Assembly (NCBI RefSeq): GCF_022213065.1
Contig: NZ_JAKLJA010000001.1
Coordinates: 434,001 to 498,000, forward strand
Direction: 5' to 3'
DNA: 64,000 nucleotides
Source of the DNA: Paraburkholderia tagetis
GTDB lineage: Bacteria > Pseudomonadota > Gammaproteobacteria > Burkholderiales > Burkholderiaceae
Part shown: in pieces, positions 28,365-36,354 of the stretch
Numbering within the stretch: the stretch's first letter is position 1
How the letters are laid out: every line of letters begins with the position of its first letter
Notes under the pieces: generated by a model
The model's input: the letters and a program-made list of their open reading frames with translations, nothing else
What the model was told of the DNA's origin: nothing
The model's database searches: none
Translations under genes and position numbers: made by a program

Positions 28365-28383
28365 GTCGTCACGATCGATGCGT

Positions 28384-29904
28384 TCAAGGAGAGGCGAGAC
28401 GAACGAGCTCATCGCCGGAAAAATCGCTGCGCGGCAGGACCCGTTTCGCGCGCCCTTCGCACAGGACGAGAATGCGATCGCACAGCAAGGTCAATTCGTC
28501 GATCTCGGAGCTGGCAATCAGCACGGTCACGCCTGCGCGCGCCGCGCCGAGAATCTGCCGGTAAATTTCCGCTTTGGCGGCGACGTCCACGCCGCGCGTC
28601 GGCTCGTCGAGCAGCAGAATGCGCGGCCGCGTCATCAGCCATTTGCCGATGATGAGCTTTTGCTGATTGCCGCCGGACAGGCTATTGGCAGCCTGCGCGA
28701 GGCTGCGATGCTTGACCCGCGACGCGCTGGCCTGCTCGGCGATCCGGCCGCACAGCCGGCGCCGAAGATAGAGCGGAAAGCCCGGCACGCGCGGCAAGGA
28801 AGGCAGCATGAAATTCGCTTCGAGCGACTGGTCGAGCACGAGTCCGTCCTTTTTGCGGTCCTCGGTCACGAACGCGAGCCCGGCCTCGGCCGCTTCGTCT
28901 GGAGACCTGAATGATCGCTGCCGCCCCGCCACGGCAATGCTGCCCTCCTGCGCATAGGCCGATATTCCGTAGATCGCTTCGAGCACCTCGGTCTTGCCCG
29001 CGCCAAGCAGACCCGAAAGGCCAAACACCTCGCCCTCGAGCACCGAGAACGACACATCGCGCACCATCGCGCGGGCCGGGCCCCAAAGCGTGAGGTCGCG
29101 CACTTCGATGCTCGTGCTGCGCGTGCGCGGCGCCTCGTCCTCCGCCCGCTCCGGCGGTGCGAAGTCCTTGCCGATCATCATCGAGACCAGCGCCGTCGAC
29201 GATTCGACCTGCGCCACCGGCAGCGTCGAGATGCGCCGGCCATCGCGCAGCACGGTGACGCGGTCGGCCACGGCAAAGACCTCGCCTAGCCGATGGCTGA
29301 TCAGCACGATGCCCATGCCGCGTTCGCGCAGCCGTTTCGTGAGCGTGAGCAGCGCGTGGGTCTCCACGTCGGAAAGCGCCGATGTTGGTTCGTCCATGAT
29401 CAGGACTTTCGCATCGGCCACCAGCGACTTGGCGATTTCGACCAACTGCTTTTCGCCCACCCGCAACGTGCCGACGAGCGTTTCGGGATCCGCCCGGAAA
29501 CCCAGTTGATCGAGCACGCCGCGCGCCGCCGCCCGCATCGCGCGCCGGTCGGGAAAACCGAAGCGCGTGCGCGGCTCCTTGCCCAGAAAAATGTTGTCGA
29601 CTGCCGAGAGCGTATCCACCAGATTGAGCTCCTGATGGATGAGCGCGATCCCGGCATCGATGGCGTCGTTCACGCTCGCGAGCCGCGCAGGTGCGCCCCG
29701 CACGCGGATCGTGCCGCTGTCCGGCGTGTACAGCCCGCCCAGCATCTTCATCAGACTGGATTTGCCCGCGCCGTTCTCGCCAACGAGCGCGTGCACCTCT
29801 CCTGCCATGACATCGAAGTCGACGCTCGACAGCACGGCGCTGCCGTTGAACGAGATCGACAAACCGTCCGCTTCGATCAGCGGTGCGGGAACGACAGCAT
29901 TCAT
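28384..29904 (-). CDS. Sugar ABC transporter ATPase, second cluster
   Basis: A 506-residue tandem-domain ATPase. First domain: Walker [10 protein letters not shown] near residue 41 and [10 protein letters not shown] near 163. Second domain: GLLGAGKTE near 297, signature [14 protein letters not shown] near 405 and LLLDEPTRGVDVAA near 430. The second Walker A keeps its lysine (GKT), unlike the first-cluster enzyme (GRT), so both sites may hydrolyse ATP. The start at 29904 follows GGAGGGG. It lies 37 bases after the binding-protein stop codon. Confidence 0.93.
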   Translation of the reverse strand: MNAVVPAPLIEADGLSISFNGSAVLSSVDFDVMAGEVHALVGENGAGKSSLMKMLGGLYTPDSGTIRVRGAPARLASVNDAIDAGIALIHQELNLVDTLSAVDNIFLGKEPRTRFGFPDRRAMRAAARGVLDQLGFRADPETLVGTLRVGEKQLVEIAKSLVADAKVLIMDEPTSALSDVETHALLTLTKRLRERGMGIVLISHRLGEVFAVADRVTVLRDGRRISTLPVAQVESSTALVSMMIGKDFAPPERAEDEAPRTRSTSIEVRDLTLWGPARAMVRDVSFSVLEGEVFGLSGLLGAGKTEVLEAIYGISAYAQEGSIAVAGRQRSFRSPDEAAEAGLAFVTEDRKKDGLVLDQSLEANFMLPSLPRVPGFPLYLRRRLCGRIAEQASASRVKHRSLAQAANSLSGGNQQKLIIGKWLMTRPRILLLDEPTRGVDVAAKAEIYRQILGAARAGVTVLIASSEIDELTLLCDRILVLCEGRAKRVLPRSDFSGDELVRLASP

Positions 29905-29918
29905 TCAGGCCCCTCCGG

Positions 29919-29956
29919 CTGGCGACTCAGTGACTGGCAACTTAGTGACTGGCGAT
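29919..29956. repeat. 15-bp tandem repeat spanning the binding-protein stop codon
   Basis: CTGGCGACTCAGTGA and CTGGCAACTTAGTGA lie back to back, followed by a partial third unit. Read on the minus strand, the first unit carries the TAA stop of the binding protein and the second a TGA in the same register. Confidence 0.6.
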
Positions 29957-30916
29957 ATAAGCCTTGGCGTTGTCGGCGAAGATGCCTTGGGTGGGCAAGG
30001 TGACCTTCTTCGGAATTTTTTCGCCGTGCAGCAACTTGAGCGCCTGGCGAATGCCCTCGGCGCCGGGCGTGGGATACATGAATGTGCCGGCCAGCAGCCC
30101 GTGCTCGACCCACGTGGCGCCCTCCTGAGGCAAGCCGTCGATGCCCACGAACTTGATGCTCTTGTCGCGTCCCGCGTCCTTGGCCGCGAGGTAGGCGCCG
30201 TAGGCCATGGGATCGTTGTGGCCATAGACCACGTCGATTTTCGAATTCACGCGCAGCACCGTCTTCATATACTCGTAGGCCTTGTCCTGCTTCCAGTCGC
30301 AGTCCACGCGCTCGCCCACGAGCTTGATGCCGGGCTCCTTGCTGATCACGCTGAACGCGCCATCGTGACGATCATGCGCGGGCTGCGCGCCAAAGCCGCC
30401 CCACACTTCGACCAGATTGCCCTGGGCATGCCCCGGCCCGCCTAATAGCTTGACGACGAACGACCCTGCTTCACGGCCGATCTGCACGTTGTCGCCGCCG
30501 ATGAACTGCGTATAGTCATTGCCGTTCACTTCGCGATCGAGCACGAACACGGGAATGCCCGCCTTGAAGGCCTTTTCCACCACCCCGGTCAACCCCGCCG
30601 ACTCCTTGGGCGAAATGAAGATCGCGTCCATCTTCTGGGCGATGAAATTCTCCATGTCCGCGTTTTGCTTGTCGGTGCGATCGCCTGCATCGGCAATCAC
30701 GAGATCGACCTCGGGATGCTTCCCGGCTTCGGCTTTCATGTCCTTGTTGAACTGGACGCGCCAAGGCTCGACCGTCGTCACCTGAGAAAAGCCAAAGCGG
30801 TATTTTTTCTGCTGCCCGAACGCAGATGCGCTCACCAGCGTCCCGAGAACACCCGCTGCACCGGCAAGCGGCACCGCGGCCAGACCCGCAACAAGCAGGC
30901 GTCGTTGACTGTCCAT
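29942..30916 (-). CDS. Sugar ABC transporter periplasmic substrate-binding protein, second cluster
   Basis: A 324-residue binding protein. The N-terminal signal MDSQRRLLVAGLAAVPLAG carries a twin-arginine, so Tat export is possible, although Sec cannot be excluded. The mature part begins near FGQQKKYRFGFSQVTTVEPW. It belongs to the class B sugar-binding family and resembles the YtfQ-type galactofuranose subgroup (FIAQKMDAIFISPKES, PVFVLDREVNGNDY, KIDVVYGHNDPMAYG). The start follows AAGGAG. Sugar specificity cannot be read from sequence alone; no catabolic enzyme is in the operon. Confidence 0.9.
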   Translation of the reverse strand: MDSQRRLLVAGLAAVPLAGAAGVLGTLVSASAFGQQKKYRFGFSQVTTVEPWRVQFNKDMKAEAGKHPEVDLVIADAGDRTDKQNADMENFIAQKMDAIFISPKESAGLTGVVEKAFKAGIPVFVLDREVNGNDYTQFIGGDNVQIGREAGSFVVKLLGGPGHAQGNLVEVWGGFGAQPAHDRHDGAFSVISKEPGIKLVGERVDCDWKQDKAYEYMKTVLRVNSKIDVVYGHNDPMAYGAYLAAKDAGRDKSIKFVGIDGLPQEGATWVEHGLLAGTFMYPTPGAEGIRQALKLLHGEKIPKKVTLPTQGIFADNAKAYIASH

Positions 30917-30991
30917 CGTCTTGTCTCCTTTGTCGTATGAACCGGGCGGCGCACGCGTGGCCCGCCACGGGGGGCTACAGAAAATAAAACG

Positions 30992-32095
30992 TTATAGCGG
31001 CGGTGCTGTGGATGCAGGCGAGGTCTCGCCGCATGGGTCATACGGCACCGCGGGCACGGCAGTCACGGCGGGCACGGCGGGCACCGCGGCCGTGCTTTCG
31101 CGAACCCGCAAATCGGCACGCATACGCAAGTGCACGATTTCCGGGTGTTCGCCCTGCAACTGCTGGTGCAGCAGATTCCAGATCGCCCGGCCGATAGCCT
31201 CCACCGGCTGACGAATCGAGCTGATGCCGGGGCGCAGCACCGACATCCACGGCGCATCGTCGAACGAGAGCAGCGAGATGTCTTCCGGCAGCCGCAGCCC
31301 GGCATCGCGAATCGCCCGCAGCGCGCCGAGCGTCGCAACATTGGCGCCGGTGAAAAGCGCCGTCGGCCGCTCGCGTGCGGAGAGCACGCCAAGCGTCGTC
31401 GCGTGGCTTTCCGTATCGCTCATGCCGCACACGACGACCTTGGCGTGCTGCTCGAGCCCGGCTTGCCGCATCGCTTCCCTATAGCCCTGCGCGCGCTCGC
31501 GGCTGTTGACGAGGTCGAGCGCGTTGACGATGAACGTGATGCGCCGGTGGCCAAGCGCGATCAGATGCCCGGTGCCGTCCATCGCGGCGCGATGGCTGTC
31601 GGTGGTGACGGTGTTGGCGGGAAAGCTGTTGTCGACACGATCGGCCATCACGAGCGGCACATTGCATTCGCGCAGTTCGCTGATTGCGTGCGCGTAGCCG
31701 TGGCACGGGATGATGATCATGCCGGCCACCTGCCGGGAAAGCACGAAGCGGATGCGCTCCGCTTCGCGTTCGGGATCCTCCTGGGCGTGCGCCAGGATGA
31801 GCCGGTAGCCGCATTCGAGCGCATGGTCTTCGAGCGCGCAAACCAGTTCGATGAAGAACGAATTGGTCAGGTCGGGCACGACGAAGCCAATCGAGGTCGA
31901 GCGGCAACTGCGCAGTTCGGCGGCCAGGCTGTTGCGCCGGTAGCCGAGTTTGCGCGCCGCCTCCCAGACCTGGCGCCGCCGCGCTTCGCTTACGCTCGTG
32001 GCGCCCGCGAGCGCCTTCGACGCCGTGCCGAGCGAAACCCCCGCCGCGTTCGCGACGTCCTTGAGCGTGCTGGCACCCTTTTTTCGGTCGTCCAT
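30992..32095 (-). CDS. LacI-family transcriptional regulator
   Basis: A 367-residue repressor with the N-terminal helix-turn-helix (TLKDVANAAGVSLGTASKALAG, residues 9-30), hinge helix (RRNSLAAELRS) and a sugar-binding core (about 65-335). The core ends in a low-complexity tail AAVPAVPAVTAVPAVP encoded by short GC-rich tandem units at about 31040-31095. That tail is unusual and may have arisen by slippage. First gene of the second sugar ABC operon. A perfect palindrome at 32117-32128, 21 bases before its start, suggests autorepression and control of the operon. Confidence 0.9.
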   Translation of the reverse strand: MDDRKKGASTLKDVANAAGVSLGTASKALAGATSVSEARRRQVWEAARKLGYRRNSLAAELRSCRSTSIGFVVPDLTNSFFIELVCALEDHALECGYRLILAHAQEDPEREAERIRFVLSRQVAGMIIIPCHGYAHAISELRECNVPLVMADRVDNSFPANTVTTDSHRAAMDGTGHLIALGHRRITFIVNALDLVNSRERAQGYREAMRQAGLEQHAKVVVCGMSDTESHATTLGVLSARERPTALFTGANVATLGALRAIRDAGLRLPEDISLLSFDDAPWMSVLRPGISSIRQPVEAIGRAIWNLLHQQLQGEHPEIVHLRMRADLRVRESTAAVPAVPAVTAVPAVPYDPCGETSPASTAPPL

Positions 32096-32116
32096 GCCGA
32101 TCTTTCAGCCTGAATA

Positions 32117-32128
32117 TGAAACGTTTCA
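32117..32128. promoter_or_regulatory. LacI-type operator upstream of the LacI gene
   Basis: TGAAACGTTTCA is a perfect 12-bp palindrome with the central CG typical of LacI-family operators. It lies 21 bases before the regulator start. Confidence 0.65.
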
Positions 32129-32211
32129 AAGATTAGGAAACGGATTTTCAGGCTTCAAGGGAGGGCTTTTACTAAGTGCCCGATGGCACCGGGTAACACC
32201 AGCCGACGAAT

Positions 32212-32970
32212 CTAGACGACGTGCTGCCCCAACGCTTGTGACAGGTTGCGCGCTTCGCGCTTGAGCAATTCGGCGAATTCAGCGACCCGCTCGTCCGTCA
32301 CCCGCACGCTGGGTCCGAAAATGCAAATTGATCCCGCTATCTGGTTCGCACCGTTGAAAAACGGCGCGGCCACGGCGACGGCGCCCTCGATCAGTTCGTG
32401 ACGGCTCATGCCATAGCCTTGTGTGCGAATCCGTTCGATATCGGCGAGCAGCGGCGAGAGATCCTGGCCGGGATCGGCTACATAGCGGCGCAGCGCATCG
32501 GCGGTTAGTTGCATCTGCGAAAGAATGGCGCGTCCACTTGCGCCCAACACGAGCTTCTCCCGATATCCCACGCCGCGCCGGAAGCTGAGCGGCTGCGGGC
32601 TCTCCATCTCGGCGACGCAGATACGCCAGGCGCCATCGGGCACGAACAGGGCCACCGTTTCCGACGTTTGCTCCCAGAGAGTGCGCAGCATCGGCTGCGC
32701 GAGATCCGCGATGCTGTGGTCGCTCATCCAGACGTGGGCCAGATGGGCAACGGCGCTCCCGAGGCGAAACCGCTGCGGCTCGCCCTCCGATGCAAGAAAA
32801 CCCCGTTGTTCCAGCGTGTTCAGCAGGCGATACAGCGTCGGCCGGCTCAGGTTCACGCGCGTAAGGAGTTCCGCAACGGTCAGTTCCTTGTCGCCAGGCT
32901 GGAACGCAAGAAGAATTTCTAGCGCTCTTTCCACTGCACGCACACTTTCATGCGGCTTTTTTTCTTCCAT
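32212..32970 (-). CDS. IclR-family transcriptional regulator
   Basis: A 252-residue regulator with an N-terminal winged helix (about 10-70, LTVAELLTRVNLSRPTLYRLL) and the IclR effector domain (about 85-245). The latter includes LGASGRAILSQM and GYGMSRHELIEGAVAVAAPFF, which are diagnostic. The start at 32970 gives the normal length and has AGGAAA upstream; an in-frame extension of 30 residues is atypical. It is divergent from the Rieske oxygenase operon, so it most likely controls that operon in response to the aromatic substrate or a product. Confidence 0.9.
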   Translation of the reverse strand: MEEKKPHESVRAVERALEILLAFQPGDKELTVAELLTRVNLSRPTLYRLLNTLEQRGFLASEGEPQRFRLGSAVAHLAHVWMSDHSIADLAQPMLRTLWEQTSETVALFVPDGAWRICVAEMESPQPLSFRRGVGYREKLVLGASGRAILSQMQLTADALRRYVADPGQDLSPLLADIERIRTQGYGMSRHELIEGAVAVAAPFFNGANQIAGSICIFGPSVRVTDERVAEFAELLKREARNLSQALGQHVV

Positions 32971-33073
32971 CTGAAATTTCCTTTCTATTACCGCGCGGAG
33001 CGTCTGCACATTGTAGAGAAAGTCCCGCTTGCCGAGCGCCTGCCGACCGCTTGACTTCATCTCACATGTCCGT

Positions 33074-33091
33074 AGAATGAAATCACATTCT
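33074..33091. promoter_or_regulatory. Inverted repeat between IclR and Rieske genes
   Basis: AGAATG (33074-33079), six bases, CATTCT (33086-33091) form a perfect interrupted palindrome in the 161-base divergent region, about 40 bases before the oxygenase start. Flanking TCTCACA is repeated on both sides. Probable IclR operator. Confidence 0.5.
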
Positions 33092-33131
33092 CACACAGCG
33101 GACAACGCCGCATTCGATTCAGAGGACGACG

Positions 33132-34403
33132 ATGGACAAGAACATGTCAGAAACACTGGTGCGCACGGGCCCCGGAACCGCAATGGGTCACCTGATGCGG
33201 CGCTACTGGGTGCCGATTCTGCTCGCGAGCGAGATCGCCGAGCCCGACTGCCCGCCCGTGCGCGTACAGATTCTGGGCGAGAAGCTGCTGGCTTTTCGCG
33301 ATTCCGAAGGCAAGGCGGCGCTGATCGACGAGTTCTGTTCGCATCGCGGCGTGTCGCTGTATTTCGGCCGCAATGAGGAAAACGGCATCCGTTGCGCGTA
33401 CCACGGTCTCAAGTTCGACCGCGACGGGAAGTGCGTGGACGTGCCGTCCGCCCCGCAGGCCTGCAAGCACATTGGCATCACCGCCTATCCGTGCATCGAG
33501 CGCGCGGGCATTGTGTGGGCCTACATGGGCCCGAAGGATCGCCAGCCGGCGCCGCCGGATCTGGAGTGGTGCAACCTGCCGGACAGCCACGTATTCGTCT
33601 CGAAGCGACTGCAGGAGTCGAACTATCTGCAAGCGATGGAAGGCGGCATCGACACGAGCCACGTTTCGTATGTGCACCGCTATGAGGTCGACGACGACCC
33701 CATGCACCAGGACACCAAGGCGCTCGACTACATCAAGGCGGACGGCAACGTGATCTTCGAGATCGAGAAGCAGCCGTTCGGCCTCACGCTGTTTGGCCGC
33801 CGCAACGGCGAGCCGGACTCGTACTACTGGCGCATCACGCAGTGGCTGTTCCCGTGGTACACGCTGATCCCGCCCTTCGGCGATCACTCGCTGGCCGGCC
33901 ACGTGTGGGTGCCCATCGACGATCACAACTGCTGGGCCTGGAGCATCAACTTCCGCCCGGATCGCCCGCTCAGCGAGCAGGAGCTGAGCGATCTGGAAGC
34001 CGGCAAGGGCATTCACTGCGAATACGAACCGGGCACGTTCCGCCCCAGGGCCAACAAGGACAACGACTATCTGATCGATCGCCAGGCGCAGAAGGACAAG
34101 CGCGCGTATTCCGGCGTGTTCGGCTTTGCGATGCAGGACGCGTCGCTTCAGGAAAGCATGGGGCCGATCCAGGATCACAGCAAAGAAAAGCTGCTGCCCA
34201 CGGACCGCGCGATCGTGATGGCGCGCCGCATGCTGTACGAGGCCGCCACGGCGCTGCTTCCCGATAGCGATCCGCCGGCCATCGATGCCGACCAGCAGCG
34301 CGTGCGCGCGGCAGGGGCATTGTTGCCGCGCGAGCAGAAGCCGCAGGAATGGGCCGTGATTCACCTTGCCGACGGCAAGGACCAGCCGGTCTACTCGATC
34401 TGA
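33132..34403 (+). CDS. Rieske non-heme iron oxygenase, alpha subunit, phthalate dioxygenase-like
   Basis: Terminal oxygenase of a two-component aromatic ring-hydroxylating system, 423 residues. The Rieske cluster ligands are Cys69-His71 (CSHRG) and Cys88-His91 (CAYHG). The mononuclear iron site shows the bridging Asp174 with His177 and His182 (GGIDTSHVSYVH). The N-terminal VRTGPGTAMGHLMRRYWVP and the length place it with the phthalate 4,5-dioxygenase, 3-chlorobenzoate and phenoxybenzoate dioxygenase group, which uses a single oxygenase subunit and a flavin-[2Fe-2S] reductase. Such a reductase is two genes downstream. O-demethylation is also possible in this group. The exact substrate cannot be read from sequence; an aromatic carboxylate is likely. 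Confidence 0.9.
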   Translation: MDKNMSETLVRTGPGTAMGHLMRRYWVPILLASEIAEPDCPPVRVQILGEKLLAFRDSEGKAALIDEFCSHRGVSLYFGRNEENGIRCAYHGLKFDRDGKCVDVPSAPQACKHIGITAYPCIERAGIVWAYMGPKDRQPAPPDLEWCNLPDSHVFVSKRLQESNYLQAMEGGIDTSHVSYVHRYEVDDDPMHQDTKALDYIKADGNVIFEIEKQPFGLTLFGRRNGEPDSYYWRITQWLFPWYTLIPPFGDHSLAGHVWVPIDDHNCWAWSINFRPDRPLSEQELSDLEAGKGIHCEYEPGTFRPRANKDNDYLIDRQAQKDKRAYSGVFGFAMQDASLQESMGPIQDHSKEKLLPTDRAIVMARRMLYEAATALLPDSDPPAIDADQQRVRAAGALLPREQKPQEWAVIHLADGKDQPVYSI

Positions 34404-34471
34404 TCCTGCTCGCCCGGCGCTGGCTTTGCGCCACGAATCATCATTCGTAATCCGAAACAAGGAGGCCGGCG

Positions 34472-35269
34472 TTGCGCCGGCATGCAATGCAGCAAGGTAA
34501 AAGACTTCAAGCCAAGGTCGCGCTGATCACGGGCGGCGGCGGCGGAATCGGCGCTGCGACGGCCCGCGTCTTCTGCGACGAAGGCGCGGCCGTCGTGCTG
34601 GTCGACGCGAATGCGCAAGCGCTCGATCACGTCGCCGGCGAATTGCTCGCCCGCGATCCCTCGGCCCGTGTGAAGACCTTCGCAGCCGACGTGGCGAACG
34701 CGCCAGCGGCGCTCGAGGCGGCACACCTGGCCGCCGATTCGTTCGGCCGGCTGGACATCCTGGTCAACAACGCGGCCATGCGCAATTACAGCGCGCTGGC
34801 CGACGCCACGCCCAGCGAATGGCAGGACATGGTTTCGGTCAATCTGATTGGAACATCGAACTATTGCAGAGCCGCGCTGCCCCTGCTCCGCCAGTCGGGC
34901 GCGGCGAGCATCGTCAATGTTTCGTCGTGCTATGCCGTGACGGGCCGCAAGGGCATGGGCCTCTACGACGCGACCAAGGCGGGCATGCTCGCGATGACGC
35001 GCACGCTCGCCTTCGAAGAAGCGTCGCATGGCGTGCGCATCAATGCGGTATGTCCGGGCTCCACCCTCACCGACTTTCACGTCAATCGCGCGCGTGCTGC
35101 CGGCAACAGCGTCGAGGCGCTCAAGACCCAGCGGCAGGACACGTCGCTGATCGGCCGTTGGGCCAGCCCCGAAGAAGTCGCATGGCCGATTCTCTGGCTC
35201 GCCAGCGACGAAGCATCGTTCATCACCGGCACCACGCTGATGGTCGATGGCGGCCTGTCGATCATGTAA
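34472..35269 (+). CDS. Short-chain dehydrogenase/reductase in the Rieske operon
   Basis: Classical SDR of 265 residues. NAD(P)-binding GGGGGIGAATA near residue 22, DILVNNAAM near 97, catalytic Ser in VNVSSCYAV near 149 and Tyr-x-x-x-Lys in GLYDATKAG near 168 are all present. The start is taken as TTG at 34472 because GGAGG (34461-34465) is ideally spaced for it. The ATG at 34487 has no ribosome site. Placed between oxygenase and reductase, it probably rearomatises the cis-dihydrodiol made by the oxygenase. Characterised phthalate systems often use a different dehydrogenase family, so the substrate may differ from phthalate. Confidence 0.88.
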   Translation: MRRHAMQQGKRLQAKVALITGGGGGIGAATARVFCDEGAAVVLVDANAQALDHVAGELLARDPSARVKTFAADVANAPAALEAAHLAADSFGRLDILVNNAAMRNYSALADATPSEWQDMVSVNLIGTSNYCRAALPLLRQSGAASIVNVSSCYAVTGRKGMGLYDATKAGMLAMTRTLAFEEASHGVRINAVCPGSTLTDFHVNRARAAGNSVEALKTQRQDTSLIGRWASPEEVAWPILWLASDEASFITGTTLMVDGGLSIM

Positions 35270-35281
35270 AGGATGATGGGC

Positions 35282-36247
35282 ATGAACGACTCTACGCTTA
35301 CGCTGCGCGTCGTGCGCCGGCACATCGAGGCCGAAGACATCGTCAGCTTCGAATTCGCGAGCCCCGACGGTCGCGCGCTGCCCGCATTCGATGCGGGTGC
35401 GCATATCGACGTGCACGTTCCCGGCGGCCTCGTCAGACAGTATTCGTTGTGCAATTCGACGGAGGAGCGCCACCGCTACCAGATCGCAGTATTGCGCGAC
35501 GCCCAGTCGCGCGGCGGATCGGCGGCCATGCACGAAGCCGTGCGTGAAGGCGACGAGATTCGCATCGGCGCGCCGCGCAATCATTTCCCGCTCGCCCAAG
35601 GTAACGTGAAGCATCTGCTGCTGGCGGGCGGCATCGGACTTACGCCGCTGCTCTGCATGGCCGGGCATCTGGACCGGGCGAACGCGCAGTTCGAGATGCA
35701 CTATTGCGCCCGCTCGCGCACGCGCGCAGCATTTCTCGAACGCATCGCAGGCGCTGCGTGGTCCGAGTGCGTCCAGTATCATTTCGACGATGGCGACGAC
35801 GCCCAGCGCCTCGATTTGCGCGCGCTGCTCGCCACGCCGCAACCCGACACCCATCTGTATGTCTGCGGTCCGCAGGGATTCATGCAGGCCGTGCTCGATA
35901 CGGCGCGCTCGGCGCTCTGGCCCGAGCATCAGCTGCACTACGAGTTTTTCGCGGCGGCGCCAGTGAGTCATGCGAACGATGCAGAGTTCGAGGTCCGGCT
36001 GGCGCGCAGCGGGCGCATCGTGGCGATCCCCGCGGAGCGCACGATCACGCAGGCGCTCGCCGACGCCGGCGTTGACGTCCCCGTCTCCTGCGAGCAAGGC
36101 ATCTGCGGAACCTGCATCACGCGCGTGCTCGATGGAGAGCCCGATCATCGCGATCTCTATCTTTCGCCCGAGGAGCAGGCCCGCAACGACCAGTTCCTGC
36201 CTTGCTGCTCGCGCGCGAAGTCGAAATTGCTCGTGCTCGATCTCTAG
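35282..36247 (+). CDS. Phthalate dioxygenase reductase-type flavin/[2Fe-2S] oxidoreductase
   Basis: Transfers electrons from NAD(P)H to the Rieske oxygenase. The 321-residue chain has the phthalate dioxygenase reductase order: FMN domain first (GAHIDVHVPGG, RQYSLCN), NAD domain in the middle (GGIGLTPLLCM, YVCGPQGFM) and plant-type [2Fe-2S] ferredoxin domain at the C-terminus. The cluster cysteines are in CEQGICGTC, with the fourth in LPCCSRAKSK. The start at 35282 is best placed after AAAGGA; ATGs at 35273 and 35276 are possible. It lies 12 bases after the SDR stop, so the genes are in one operon. Confidence 0.93.
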   Translation: MNDSTLTLRVVRRHIEAEDIVSFEFASPDGRALPAFDAGAHIDVHVPGGLVRQYSLCNSTEERHRYQIAVLRDAQSRGGSAAMHEAVREGDEIRIGAPRNHFPLAQGNVKHLLLAGGIGLTPLLCMAGHLDRANAQFEMHYCARSRTRAAFLERIAGAAWSECVQYHFDDGDDAQRLDLRALLATPQPDTHLYVCGPQGFMQAVLDTARSALWPEHQLHYEFFAAAPVSHANDAEFEVRLARSGRIVAIPAERTITQALADAGVDVPVSCEQGICGTCITRVLDGEPDHRDLYLSPEEQARNDQFLPCCSRAKSKLLVLDL

Positions 36248-36320
36248 CGGCATCGCCCATCCCAGGACAACCAAAACCATTCCAAAGCAATAACAGGCCA
36301 GAGCAGGCCGGAATATAAAA

Positions 36321-36340
36321 GGGGCGCCCATTTGCGCCCC
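36321..36340 (+). promoter_or_regulatory. GC hairpin before the MFS gene
   Basis: GGGGCGC (36321-36327) and GCGCCCC (36334-36340) form a perfect 7-bp stem with a 6-base loop, ending 8 bases before the ribosome site of the MFS gene. It could be a weak terminator or RNA-stability element within the operon. Confidence 0.4.
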
Positions 36341-36354
36341 GCATCGGAGGAGTC

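Noticed and set aside
34391..36331. 646-residue minus-strand open frame across the SDR and reductase genes
   Set aside because: Overlaps two well-supported genes and shows no motif.
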